Assembly: GCA_026874595.1 (NCBI GenBank)
Contig: CM049318.1
Span: forward strand, 61,478,250-61,542,249
Direction: 5' to 3'
Length of the DNA stretch: 64,000 bases
From: Sipunculus nudus
Lineage: Eukaryota; Annelida; Sipuncula; Golfingiida; Sipunculidae
Part shown: positions 53,201 to 63,143 of the stretch, one piece after another
Layout of the letters: every line of letters begins with the position of its first letter
Position numbering within the stretch: the first letter of the stretch is position 1
The notes under the pieces: model-generated
What the model was told of the DNA's origin: nothing
The model's input: the letters and a program-made list of their open reading frames with translations, nothing else
Databases searched by the model: none
Made by a program: the position numbers and the translations under genes

Positions 53201-56200
53201 CAGAAAACTTACCAGTATTCATGATTTAAGAGAAGTTTGATAATCCTTCAATTAACAAATTAGAAATTTGGCTTAGAATCTTAGCAGTAGAAGACACATG
53301 AAATGTATCATATCAGGTATTGTATTGTTAGGGAAGTATAGTGATACATTTGTGTCATTAGACAATTGCTACAGTCAAGTTACAATGTTAAGCTAATCAC
53401 GTTATAAATATTATAATGAAATGGGCTAATGTTTGGGAAAAAAGCTTTTGCATAAATAATAAGCTTAGCATCCTTCTTAAGGTGTAAATATTTTCAAATT
53501 TGATCAAAATTCACCCTGGAAAGTTAGCATTCAGAGAGTACACATATAGCCCAAAAGATGGATGAACAATATTTAAGTAGCTTTTATGATTAAGGACTTT
53601 ATCACTAATGTCATGGAGTCATGGTTTGAGACCTGCAGAGAAAATGTTGGTAAGAAAATGAAACCATTCATTATTTTTGGACATCTCACTGTTTGCAGGT
53701 ATTGTGTCACTTAAAATAAATCAAACTGAAAATTTGTTTATTATCAGATACACCTCCCATATGTGGAAAAAAATATTGTTATTTATAATTCATATATGCT
53801 GAGTATCTGTCATGTAAACCACAGGAACACAATTACTGTCCATTTGCATGAGAGACTTGCACATTGGTTTGTTCAGTATCATGCTTTCCCTTGTGAAAAT
53901 CCCAACACAGTATATTATTATCAGATTAATATGTGATTTAATTATACTGTCATAATCACATGCACAGTCATTCAAATGAAGTCCTTGGGTTAAGGGTCAG
54001 CTAGGCTACTGAATTCCTAATGGACTACCTGCATTTTGTTTTAATCATATGTACCGTCATTCACTTGATTCATGTGCACCTCTTAAGGAAAAGGGTCAAC
54101 CAGGCACTAATAACCCGATTTGAATGACCAGTGAATTGCAGGTTCTGAGGGAGAGCAAACAGTATTCTGATAATTACTGCCTCTGCCAGGCGGGTTTGCT
54201 TTCATCCATGTTTGTGTGTGTGTGTGTTTTTTTAAATAACTCACACAATCATGAACAGATTCTCAAGAAAACAATCAATTAGCTTTTGGTGTGGATCATC
54301 CACATGATCCGGAACACGGAACACGGAACATCATAAAAAAATAATCACAAATACAGTCACTTATGCCAGAATGAACCTGGAAATATATGGCCGAAATAAG
54401 TGAATGCAAACACAGTTATACCCTGCATTCCATATCGTGGAGGTTTGCATTCCTTAAAATGCATATTTCTTGTTTTAACTGCTTATATAAATTCTGAAAG
54501 CACCACAGCTATGTTAAAATAATTACAAATATGAAAAAAGTTATGCAAGTATAAAATGATTGCTACCCTGGTACCTACCTTTGGGGTTTTGAGGCACTCA
54601 TCACAACTTTTATTTGAATTTTCTTTGCATTCTGAAAGAATAGAATGATTTTCATATATTTATATTTATACTTAGAATGACATGAAAACAGTCACTGAAG
54701 GAAACAAACATGAAACAAATACTTACATGGGATTATTTTGCATATGGTAAAAATATAGACAGCAAGGACTTCAGGTATATGTCTACATGTGTAAGTGAAC
54801 TTCTGGGACATCCCAAAATCCTTCTGGTATAAAAAAGTCCTCTGCAACTGACAAGTCAACTGCAGCCCCTAACTATTTATCAACTGAAGTCCAAATGTAT
54901 TTGGACTAATTACACTGTTTCACACATTTACTCTTAATCAGATTTAAATACCCCTTTTCCACCAGGGTTGGCAAGTTTTAGGCATGGAGGTTTTAACCAT
55001 AGGTTACCGCGCAGTTTTGAATGCACATAAACCAGACCATAATCATTAATTTCAGAAGCTGCCGATAGTTTGCGACAGTTGATATTTATCTTCAGCTACG
55101 TAGTGGTTGTCCATCGAGCCTGGTGCATATACGATAAATGATTCAGGGAGAATGCTGGGCCCATTTTAAATAATATCGGTTGGCTTTGATGCAAAAAACC
55201 GGGACCCTTTGCAGGTGCGTGCTAACTCCGGCGGACGCGCCCGGCAGTTATTCCTTTCCCCCGGCACATGACTGGAAAGTGTCAATGCCCGCTGGGCAGT
55301 AATATTTAAAAATTACGTGTAAGTGCGCCAAGTTAGATGACATCCAGTGCCGCTTAAAAATGAATATTGAGTAGAAGGTACTCGTTCACATTGTGCCATA
55401 TTTAGTCATGTTAATGAATAAAATTTGCCACTAAAGTAGTGGACATAGCCCCTAGGGTTGCGCCACCTTGTAATTGTATAAAAGACTAATTCTGTGAAAT
55501 CATGACGCGCAAAACGATGTATGATTGGCTAGTGATGACGTGAGTTTTGAATATATTTGAAAGGTCGCAGTTCATTTTGGGGCCAAAGTGACTTAAAACA
55601 GTGGAATATTATGTTTTGCAGATTTTAACCGTGAGAAACTGAATACGGTTCCTTCTTCCATCTATATGGAAGTAATTAGCAACATATATAAATGGCATTC
55701 AAATTATTCTGGGCACATCCCTGCCTTTGATACTGAAACAAGGGGGCTACCTACAGGCGTCCCTTGTTGGTTGAGCAGGTGATTACGACTCGACTTTTAA
55801 TTAACAGGAGTAAGACAGTTTCCCTAAACAAACTTAATATGCCGTTTTGTAGTTACAGGTTGGTTTCTCGACACACCTTAATAACAGTTGAGTTGTTTTT
55901 AATGAGCCTCGGCCCTGAACTAATTACAGCCAGCGGGGTCAATGCCTCCCGCAGGCGTCGGCTCAGCCGTCTGTGAATGTTCGAACATGCGATATCCGGA
56001 CAGAGAAATAGGAGACCTAGATAACAGTGAAATCACCGGTAAATGAAACTAATTTTGATAATGAAATATACTACTAGACCAATGATAGAGCGCGAAAAAG
56101 GAACCCCGTGAAACTTTTAAAAATATAAAAACCGCGAAAATTCAGCCCCGCCAATATAAAGGCAACCACAGTATTTATAAGGGTGATGGTCGTAAGTCCT

Positions 56201-59200
56201 ACTGCTGTGTCCTAGTGGATGTTCATGTGAACTTTCATACATGACTAGGAAAATGCAATCAAATCCCTTGCCCTGAAAACTGTTCTTGAGTCAAACTTTT
56301 TACTGAGTGATGCAGTCAGGGCCCCTGACCGTGACATGTAGGTTTCTCAGGCCTTCAGGTTTAACACAGCCCAAAAGTAATTATGAATATTCTGTGGTTT
56401 GCAACACATTCATTGCAATATATTTTCACATTTTTCAGTTTTATACTAATTATAGTGTTTCATGAGGGTTCCATTTTCACAATCTCATCATACAATTAAC
56501 AGAGTATATCCATCATTATATAGATGATAAGTATGTGCACGAAATCTTAAAATTTGACTAGGGATGACCTGGCTAAGGGAATAAACAATTAGTGGAAATT
56601 CTTGTTCATTATCAGATAATGTAAAAGATATTATCATATTTTTAGTTTATGGCTAGCATAAAAGATATGTTAAAATTTATAAAATCAATGCATTGCTTTT
56701 TGCCATTTGAAGCTACAGGCATACAAAACATACATGATATGTTGGTGAGACTACAGTATAAAGGACTATTCATCAGTGTAAATGGAACAACTTTTTAAAT
56801 TCGGGAAAACTTCTTTTGTATTTATCACAAAATTTAATCCCTTGTGATCAAAAAGCCAATCAAAGTATCTGGTTATAAGCTTAAAGTAAGAGCACTCTTT
56901 TATAAATTGGCAGTAATGGAGGTGGGAGACCTCAGAACAAGACTTGGGGATACAAGCTAAAACTGTCAGAGAACTGTGTTTATAAGAAAATCCTGAAGTA
57001 GTGTTGTATTCATTTGTTGCTTTTTTTTATCATGGTTTGTTTAGTTTCAATAAAGTGTTCCTCAATTTTTAATTTGTTGAGCATATTTCTTTAATGCATT
57101 TAGTTGTTTAACAATAAAGCATAGTCAAATACGAGTCAGATTAATAGGTGAGGGTAAATAAGGTTTTAGGCAGTTAAAGGCAGTTTTAGGCAGGTTATAA
57201 CCTATTTTAGGCAGTAAAAGGCAGGTTTTAGGCTCTGCCCTGCCAAAACAGGTTTTGGGCAGCCTAAAACCCAACCCTGTTTTCCACAATTTTCTGCAAG
57301 TTGAATGTTAAGGCACTGTTAACAACACAGTGGACTTCTGATCATACAGTTTCTGCTTCAAGATCTGCACAGTTATGATACTATGGAAAATCATGCTTCA
57401 TGTACTAATCATTTTCCTGCCAAGGATCTGGCCACTATACGCTATCAGATACCTTGCTTCACTGAGCTGATCTCGCACCTATTTTGTGAACAAGCAAGCA
57501 CATGTTCATGACGAAGTTACTCCTGCCAATTAAATCCAATTAACCAAAATGTAAACAATACACTGTCCACATGCTGTCTGCACAAAACATGTGCACTAGG
57601 CATGAGATGGGTTTACAAGGCTTTATTTGACTGGTCAGATTGTAGATACCCTTCCAGCAATGTTGAAAGTTTGATCTGAACAGAGCAGCTCATGTGTCTC
57701 ATGAGCCAAGTGAAAGTGAGTACCAGTAATTTGATTGGTCCCATTGCCTTGTTCATTATTCATGAATCAGAAACACAGTAAAACTCCTCTGAGTCGGACA
57801 CTCAAGGGACTGGAGGATTTTGTCCTGATATGCGAGTTGTTCTGATCAGAGGAGTTGTGATAATTCATCATTTATTAACAATGGTAATTTTATTAATTGT
57901 ATGTTTAATTTGAATTTTATAAATTATATTTAAGTTATATTCTGAAAAGATTAAATAATTATTTGTAATATATATATATATATATTGTAAAAGAAAAGGA
58001 AGAATAAGAATCTTGAGCTCTGGTTGTTTTGATTATGAAGCATAGTATGAATGCTATCCAATAGTTCACTTAATATAGGCTCCATATTCAAATGAACCTT
58101 CCTTTTAAGTGTGGCATGTGTTGACAAAGTCCTAAAGTTTCGCAAATGGCTGCTACCAGGGATAGAAAGTTTTATCTGGGAAAATCTACAGCCTTGAGGT
58201 TGAAAAACAACGATACAAACAACATTTGTGAATTAATTTATGAACCATGTGAGTAACACCTCACCACACATTCACCTGAGCATGAAGCTGATCACAAAGC
58301 ACTTTGACGAATGGTAGTCTTTGGTAGTGGTTTTGTTGAATTAAAAGTGGTGCGAGACCCTATAGGTGTTTTTGTTTGGTTGAATGGCCAATCCTTATTA
58401 GATTATAATAATTGTGAAGTCTACACATAATTGATTTCTGAAAACTGAAATAAACAACAAATGCAACTGTATGTTCACGTTACCACACAATGGTTCCCAA
58501 AATTACATTTGTCCGCAGGCTGTTGCTTTGACCAAAGCTGGTCCTAAAAGGTCATGAACTAGGAGCACCATCTCCCAGCAGATATATGAACAAAAATAGA
58601 ACTTGCAATGTCTGTCCTCTTAAGAGGGTTGTTATATGTACTGGATACATATATGGGATGGGAAAGTTTGTCTGTTATCCGGGATTGTGAGTTGTCTGCT
58701 TCACTGAGTTTACGCTAATTATAATATAGAGGCAAATTTGATTTTGAAGGGACTGAGATTTAGTGTCTGCATTAGTGAGTTGTCTACCTTTCTGAGTTGC
58801 CCACAAGTAGGAGTTTCACTGTAGATACAAGTGGCTTGCTGAAGCAAGGTATATGATGGTGTATTTGCACCAGATCCTTAATGGTAGGAAGATAGTACTA
58901 GTTCAGTTTAACTGAAATACATTTTCCACATTTCTTTCCCATTCCAGATTTCAAATAACTGGATATGAAAGGACACGAGAAAATGAAGACAGAATCACAG
59001 ACAATATTACATATTAAAGAAAATACAGCCAAAATCTATATCTAGGGTTGGGACGGTTACCGGTATACGGTATTATCACGATATCTGACAGCTACGGTTA
59101 TCATATCGTCAACTTTCCTATTATCGCGATACCAAAATATCAATTTTTGTTCACGATATTGGTTCACAAGCAAGCCCTTGAGGTTCAAAATAAATTTATT

Positions 59201-62200
59201 TCAAAGAATCACATTTATTTTCATAAACCACATGTATTTGAATACACGCGTGTGGGTGGAACCGTTTGCTTACAGACTTCAGATTAGTTGGAAATATCCG
59301 GTAGTAGCAGGATGATTCAGAGAGGACAAGAGCTTGAGAATTCCAGGAGAAAATAACATTACACTGAAAGAGCAATAAATACACATACTGTAGATTCAGA
59401 AATATTAGTTGGGATTTTATTTTCGTGGTTTTCGTGGATCAAGATAATCCACGAATTCATGATTCCAACGATCAAAAAATTACAAGGTCAGAGGATATAT
59501 GGTATCTTAACGGCAGCTGGTGGTCGACTTTGTATATAATTGTTACCGCTGGATGAATTTTCAATTAAGATACAAAAACTGTTTATTACTATTTTATTAT
59601 TGTTTTTGGTACATTTATTAAATACACTGAATTGGTTTTCGTAAATTACTATAAAAATACGGGATTTATAAATATTCTGTTGTCAAATAAATTATTTCCC
59701 CTAATATCGTACAAACACGGCCCCCTGATATCTTTACAATAAAACAATATCAAAGTATAATTTAAACTGAAAATGTATCCCCACATTTCCTCTTATCAAC
59801 ATTTTGGGTGAAAAATTCAAGAACAATACCACATTTCTGTCGCGCAAAGCGGCAGTTCTGACACGCCAAGAACGCTACACAAGTTCCGATGTTCGTAACC
59901 ACAGCTACCAAGGCACAGCTTTTTTGGAACAGACCTTTTCAACCTTTTTCAAAGAGATTAAACAATATTTACGCTACATTTTGGCCTAAAAGACAAGGGC
60001 CTTGTAAACTCATTTGCATTGCCGCTTTTACCGCGGGACGGGAAAGAGCACTTATTCCGAATATTGCGACAACAGTGGCTTGCATAACAGTGAGCCATTA
60101 ATAATTCATGCAGGCGGTATACTTCTTCCGAATATTGCCGATAGTTGTACATATATGTTAGCCTAAGTAAGGGCCACAGAATACTATTAGGCAAATTATT
60201 TCTTTATAATCTCCAAGTATAGCTGACATGATGAATGACGAAGAAGCGTGTCTCGTCTCACCGTCCCGTCAGGGATTTATAGGCGCCACATGTGACTACC
60301 GCCTAGATTTAAAAAAAGTTAAAAACATTCATGTGGACGGTCCCGTTTCATTTTAGCTCGGGTCAAGTGATGGTTTACGTTTTCTCTGAACGTGGTGTGA
60401 TCGGGTGTTATAACTGATAGCCGATGTATCGGGTGTTAAAACTAACAGCCGATGTATCGCCCGACACGTGTCGGTCACGGCTGATTAATTCTTTGTTAGG
60501 CTAGGGTCGGGCGGAGCATGTTTGTTCAACACTGACCCGTTTGACCGTGGTACAAGCGCACCGTGTGATAAGCATCAAAGCCGAACCACCTGTGTACATA
60601 GGGCTCGTCTTCCTTGCGCACATGGAGGTATTAATAAAAATTTTATTAAGTTTTCTTTGTCTTTCCAAGAATTCAAATACCCCACGATATGCGTTTTGTA
60701 CAAAAACCACAAAATTTTAAGCCCACGATATTATCTGAATCTACAGTATTTATGCTTTTATTGCATGGAATGAAAATGTCAACATAAAAGTGTCACCACT
60801 GAATCGAACATTCCATACGGGTTGCATATTTTGCAATATAAAATTGGGATGGTATATTTAGCCATGACTGGTATGACACACTCTCAGAAAATTCGCCGGG
60901 ATTCTCCGGCTTTTATGTAGCTATAGGAAACTGAAAGAAAGTTCTAACAAGCATGACTCGACGATGGGGGCAGGACTTCCCGCGCCTCAAGCTTGCACAC
61001 CTGCAGGACCTTCATGCGATTTACATCACTTAATGAGTCATTCTGTGGTACTGGCACAATAGGTATAAATGATATTAATACTTAACCCCTTGTATAGAGT
61101 CAAGACTTTAAAGGTGGTTGTTATAAATATTATTATTGATGGCTTATTAATACCATTATATATAATTAAAAATATCACGATATCACGGTTTATCGCGATA
61201 AAATTTGAATAATTATCATGATATCAAAAACCCATATCGTCCCAACACTATCTATATCTATACACATTTAATTAGTTGCACTTTCTAGCTCCTTTACAAA
61301 GCAAAAATGTAGTATTGCAGAAAGGATTTTATACCCGTTCCCAATGTATGATCCCATAGCAATATTCTGGTAAAAACCTTAAAATAATTTCAATGCCAGA
61401 TTTGGTGACAGAAAGGTGTCTTATTCTTGCCAGTTAGTATTAAAGACCGAAACTGGTAATTTTATAAATTACTTGGCCGATGTGACTCGTATAATTAATT
61501 ATCTCTTATATAATTAATCTCTTGTTTGATTTATTCTGATATTTTAAATCAAAATCATGGCATGGTACAGGTCACAAAATTGTCTCCAATGTATCCACAA
61601 ACATTCGCATATATGAACGTTTGGTATGATTATAGAATAGGTGCCTACTTAACTAAAGTAAGCACCTATTCTATAATCATACTGAACGTTAACATATTCA
61701 AAAGTCTTTAGGGATTACTCCCATGGATAATGTCGAAAAGTGCATTTATGACAAAAACTAGCGGACGTTCCTCTTCCAACTAATGTTAATTTATTATAAT
61801 CATATAAATTATTAAATCTTGAGCTGTTAACAGTATTTACCAGGGCTGGGTTTTATCCGGATAAAACTTGTTTAATCAAAGACAATGGATAAAACTGGGT
61901 TTTATCCAGTTTAATCCAGTTTTAGCTGGATTGTACAGAATTAAACTGGATCAAACTAAAAATCACCTTGTTAACCCTTTACTGTTTGTCACAAAACGCC
62001 CCCCTTACTGTTCAGATTAATTTTAGGTTTCTCACACTTTGAATTTTGACTCACTGTACATCAATGTTATGATTGATAACGTGATCAATTTTTGGTGGAT
62101 CCTTATGAAATATTTAACACACATTACAGAGATAACAAGCACAAGGTTAATGACTTTACCAATTATAAATTTCACATATATCTATTAGCAGAACCAGGTA

Positions 62201-63143
62201 AATCAGGTAAATTCAGGTAATTATAGTGTCTTTGTTGTTTTAGCATATTTGTACATGAATGTCTATAGTATATCCCAGTGAAGACGTTGTAGAATTTTGG
62301 AACAATAAGGGAATTATCATCCGCCGGTACCTGGTGTATTGTCATCTAAGGTCTAGTTATAACAGGTTAATGAAATATGATTATTAATGAAACATGTGTG
62401 AACTGCAGTTGTTTAGCATTTTTATTGTGTGATGTACAAAATACAATGTAGGTGATAATGTTTTTATAAGTCATACTCTAACTGACCTCCCTTCAGAAGA
62501 GAAATAATTTCAAGTTTTAAAATTATTATTAAAATCCTGGCATGATTATCTGTGACAAAAAAACAATGCGCTTATGTATAAATATATAGTCAGATAATAA
62601 TTCAGTTAACTAGACATAAATTTTCCTTATAAGAACTTTTTTTTTACAGTGGAAAGCTAAACTTAATATAAAATGTCTCCTGTCACAGACAGCATACACC
62701 CAAACTTCAGATAAAACTGGATAAAACCTGTTTTATCTGATCCGGATTAATCCAGATTTATCCAGTGGATTAAACCTACTGTGGATAAAACTGCCAACCC
62801 TGGTATTTACTATATCAATATAATTATTAATGTTTCGTCATATGATAATGAAATATCAAATACACTAGGTACATAAATGAAACATAAATATCAGAATATA
62901 TCACATTCAACATACAGCATTCGATTTAAAATATGTTTCCTCCTCTGAAGATTAAATGTAGTGTGACATGTGACGATGACAGATGATGAGGTAATGTTAC
63001 TGTTAGTGTTACTTACGTTCCTCTATTGTTTTTGTTGGCTTCGCACTACTTGACGGTCCTGGTGGCGGGGTTACCGCCCCCAGGCCCTGCTCGACCATAA
63101 AGATCGCACAGATGACGGTTCCAAGCAACAATGTCGTTCTCAT
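38171..63143 (-). CDS. PTTG1IP: PTTG1IP-like type I membrane protein (7 coding exons)
   Basis: Seven exons with GT..AG introns join in frame (127+53+112+115+66+47+44 nt = 564 nt) to give 187 residues plus stop, close to the roughly 180 residues of the vertebrate protein. Residues 1-22 are a hydrophobic signal peptide ending near VEQGLGA. Residues 24-43 are a Pro/Ser/Thr linker. Residues 44-96 form a PSI-like domain with eight cysteines (C44, C52, C55, C61, C64, C70, C84, C96) and one N-glycosylation sequon (N49-K-S). Residues 98-124 are one TM helix running into a Cys cluster (119-127) that could be palmitoylated. Residues 137-172 are a charged coiled coil rich in Glu, Arg and Lys. The tail has HDEIRRKYG and NPYQRF near the stop, including a YxxPhi sorting motif. 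The ARWGVCW, HDEIRRKYG and NPY.RF blocks are the family hallmarks. In vertebrates the protein binds PTTG1 (securin) and moves between membranes and nucleus; that role here is inferred. The start at 63143 was chosen because it opens the signal peptide and has A at -3. Confidence 0.93.
38338..38500. mobile_element. 163-bp pogo/Tigger-like MITE, TA-flanked
   Basis: The left end CAGTGAAACCTGTGTTATAA and the right end (inverse CAGTTTTTCTCTGTCTTATA) continue into a shared AGACCACC. TA flanks both sides (38336-38337 and 38501-38502). CAGTGAAACC is the usual start of pogo/Tigger-type TIRs. It lies 123 bp upstream of exon 7 in intron 6. Confidence 0.7.
40135..40330 (+). mobile_element. Dispersed repeat family E copy
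   Basis: Homologous in block order to 5030-5205, ending in a C10 tract and CTTGATCCGCCATTGG. A related GGGGCGGATTTAGAGGGG start is seen at 32945. It lies in intron 6. Confidence 0.55.
40365..40650 (-). mobile_element. Probable tRNA-derived SINE
   Basis: On the minus strand GCGGTCTAAGGGTAGAGCAC (A-box region) is followed by GGAGGTCTCGAGTTCATATC (B-box region near 40600). A ~200-bp body continues to about 40365. It lies in intron 6 of the PTTG1IP gene. Confidence 0.5.
43870..44710. repeat. 39-bp minisatellite, about 20 copies (intron 6)
   Basis: The unit is CTGGTCTCAGTCTCGGTCTC followed by TGGTGTCCTTGTTTAAGTC. As 39 is a multiple of 3, the plus strand reads as repeating 13-residue PGLSLGLWCPCLS-like peptides. 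That strand is antisense to the gene and the array lies in an intron, so this is not a coding claim. Confidence 0.93.
45588..45984. mobile_element. 397-bp MITE with perfect 17-bp terminal inverted repeats
   Basis: The left arm GGGTTGGGACCAGGTGC (45588-45604) and right arm GCACCTGGTCCCAACCC (45968-45984) are exact reverse complements. The interior is full of CAGGTAC/GTACCTAGGTAC variants. The GGGTTGGGAC terminus resembles the hAT elements in intron 1, but I could not find a clean 8-bp target duplication, so the superfamily is open. It lies in intron 6. Confidence 0.75.
47534..47580 (-). CDS. PTTG1IP: PTTG1IP coding exon 6
   Basis: This 47-nt exon encodes RAERMKKHDEIRRKY (residues 159-173) and the first base of the G174 codon. 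It contains the conserved RHDEIRKKYG-type block of the family. The acceptor is tgttttag and the donor GTAAGA (phase 1). Confidence 0.92.
48730..48795 (-). CDS. PTTG1IP: PTTG1IP coding exon 5 (coiled coil)
   Basis: This 66-nt exon encodes FQQEEAKFERQKEERKAK followed by SEE and part of an Arg codon (residues 137-158). It is a highly charged helix placed just after the TM segment, as in the family. The acceptor is tttatag and the donor GTAAGT; it enters and leaves in phase 2. Confidence 0.9.
49985..50105 (-). mobile_element. Dispersed repeat family D fragment
   Basis: GGTCAGAGAGGTAAAAGGGC and GTGTGCGGTGATATCATCG are the inverse of blocks in the 16.4-kb copy. It lies in intron 4 of the PTTG1IP gene. 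Confidence 0.5.
50405..50519 (-). CDS. PTTG1IP: PTTG1IP coding exon 4 (TM helix and Cys cluster)
   Basis: This 115-nt exon encodes residues 98-136: VNFQVLLIVMGTLGGVILL, then SLCCCVYCCCCRSGG and a basic stop-transfer stretch RQKKK. The acceptor is tttgttgacag and the donor GTAAGT (phase 2). It is the last member of a 106-bp tandem array whose other units copy this exon's acceptor and first ~80 nt. Only this copy has the poly-Cys 3' half and a good donor. Confidence 0.93.
50485..51704 (-). repeat. 106-bp tandem array made from the exon 4 acceptor and TM half-exon
   Basis: About twelve copies at 106-bp spacing, counted at the shared GTCCCCATCACGATC core (50485, 50592, 50698, 50804 and so on to about 51651). 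Each unit on the minus strand consists of about 30 bp of intron end, the acceptor tttgttgacag, and about 70-80 nt of exon 4 coding for VNFQVLLIVMGTLGGVIL. The join back to intron sequence lies after a CTGTGTATATTG string. Copies differ by only a few substitutions (for example ggaagttc/ggtagttc near 51148 and 51254). Since 106 is not a multiple of 3, reading through neighbouring units runs into a stop within two to three units. The copy at 50405-50519 is the functional exon. Confidence 0.95.
52101..52212 (-). CDS. PTTG1IP: PTTG1IP coding exon 3 (core of PSI-like domain)
   Basis: This 112-nt exon encodes residues 61-97, starting CMYCHSNKACLPYPV and ending with the family signature ARWGVCW. The acceptor is gtttctttcag. 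The donor GTCAGT follows one base of the next Val codon, so the intron is phase 1. The family is known to continue from GVCW directly into VNF at the TM segment, and the exon 3-4 join reproduces this exactly. Confidence 0.93.
52281..52581. mobile_element. PIF/Harbinger-like MITE with TTA target duplication
   Basis: The ends are AGCCAAAAAAAATAGGTATG and the inverse of GGCCAAAAAAATTAAAGGTA. Both arms continue into GGTATGGTTCTCAGG, so they match over about 30 bp. TTA flanks both sides (52278-52280 and 52582-52584), the duplication expected for PIF/Harbinger elements. The 301-bp element sits in intron 2 only 68 bp from the exon 3 acceptor, so it may carry part of the branch-point region. Confidence 0.78.
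52590..54578. other. Intron 2 interior
   Basis: AT-rich, CpG-poor sequence. A dispersed repeat start (CTGCCAGGCGGGTTTGCTTT) and a (TG)n run lie near 54180-54224. No exon-like ORF. Confidence 0.55.
54579..54631 (-). CDS. PTTG1IP: PTTG1IP coding exon 2 (start of PSI-like domain)
   Basis: This 53-nt exon encodes QCKENSNKSCDECLKTPK (residues 43-60), with three PSI cysteines and the NKS glycosylation sequon. The acceptor is ttctttcag and the donor GTAGGT. It enters in phase 1 and leaves in phase 0. Confidence 0.9.
54963..57279. mobile_element. Non-autonomous hAT-type element with 8-bp TSD (intron 1)
   Basis: The left end starts CAGGGTTGGCAAGTTTTAGG and the right end is the inverse of CAGGGTTGGGTTTTAGGC. 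The flanking target duplication TTTTCCAC is perfect (54955-54962 and 57280-57287). TIRs starting CAGGG with 8-bp duplications are hallmarks of the hAT superfamily. The 2317-bp interior has no transposase-length ORF. Subterminal repeats of TTTTAGGCAGTAAAAGGCAG type occur near 57160-57240. The interior is CpG-rich (for example 55200-55260) compared with the surrounding intron, which suggests a fairly recent insertion. Confidence 0.88.
57776..58821. mobile_element. Pogo/Tigger-like non-autonomous element
   Basis: The left end CAGTAAAACTCCTCTGAGTC continues into GGACACTC. The right end is the inverse of CAGTGAAACTCCTACTTGTG. A TA follows the right end (58822-58823), but the left flank reads CA, so the target site has decayed or the boundary is off. 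No transposase ORF is present. It lies in intron 1 between two hAT elements. Confidence 0.55.
59043..61250. mobile_element. Non-autonomous hAT-type element with 8-bp TSD, host to a nested element
   Basis: The ends are TAGGGTTGGGACGG and GTCCCAACACTA, flanked by a perfect duplication TCTATATC (59035-59042 and 61251-61258). The subterminal regions are rich in ATATCG/CGATAT (59080-59160 and 61170-61240). The 2208-bp element has no transposase ORF and contains another TIR element at 59388-60746. It lies in intron 1 of the PTTG1IP gene. Confidence 0.88.
59388..60746. mobile_element. TA-flanked TIR element nested inside the hAT element
   Basis: The ends CTGTAGATTCAGA (left) and TCTGAATCTACAG (right) are perfect inverted repeats with TA on both sides (59386-59387 and 60747-60748). 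This is the duplication type of Tc1/mariner-like elements. The arms continue with the related GGGATTTTATTTTCGTGG and GTGGGCTTAAAATTTTGTGG. No transposase is visible in 1359 bp. The interior is CpG-rich and holds a 25-bp direct repeat near 60415-60460 around GCCGATGTATCG. Confidence 0.75.
61624..61682. repeat. 26-bp near-perfect hairpin
   Basis: The left arm 61624-61649 (starting GTATGATTATAGAATAGGTG) and right arm 61657-61682 are reverse complements with one mismatch, separated by a 7-bp loop TAACTAA. It lies in intron 1 between two hAT elements. Confidence 0.93.
61841..62802. mobile_element. Non-autonomous hAT-type element with 8-bp TSD
   Basis: The ends are CAGGGCTGGGTTTTATCC and the inverse of CAGGGTTGGCAGTTTTATCC. 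A perfect GTATTTAC duplication flanks it (61833-61840 and 62803-62810). Both subterminal regions repeat GGATAAAAC/TTTAATCCAG motifs. The 962-bp element has no coding capacity. It ends 214 bp from the exon 1 donor of the PTTG1IP gene. Confidence 0.88.
63017..63143 (-). CDS. PTTG1IP: PTTG1IP coding exon 1 (signal peptide)
   Basis: Encodes residues 1-42 plus the first base of codon 43. It holds the signal peptide (MRTTLLLGTVICAIFMVEQG) and the PPPGP linker. The donor GTAAGT lies at 63016-63011, giving a phase 1 intron. An in-frame ATG lies further upstream at 63284. It would add 47 residues rich in Arg, Cys and Lys in front of the signal peptide, so it is not preferred. A possible acceptor (tttgtatacag) ending at about 63161 suggests a 5' UTR intron. 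Confidence 0.9.
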
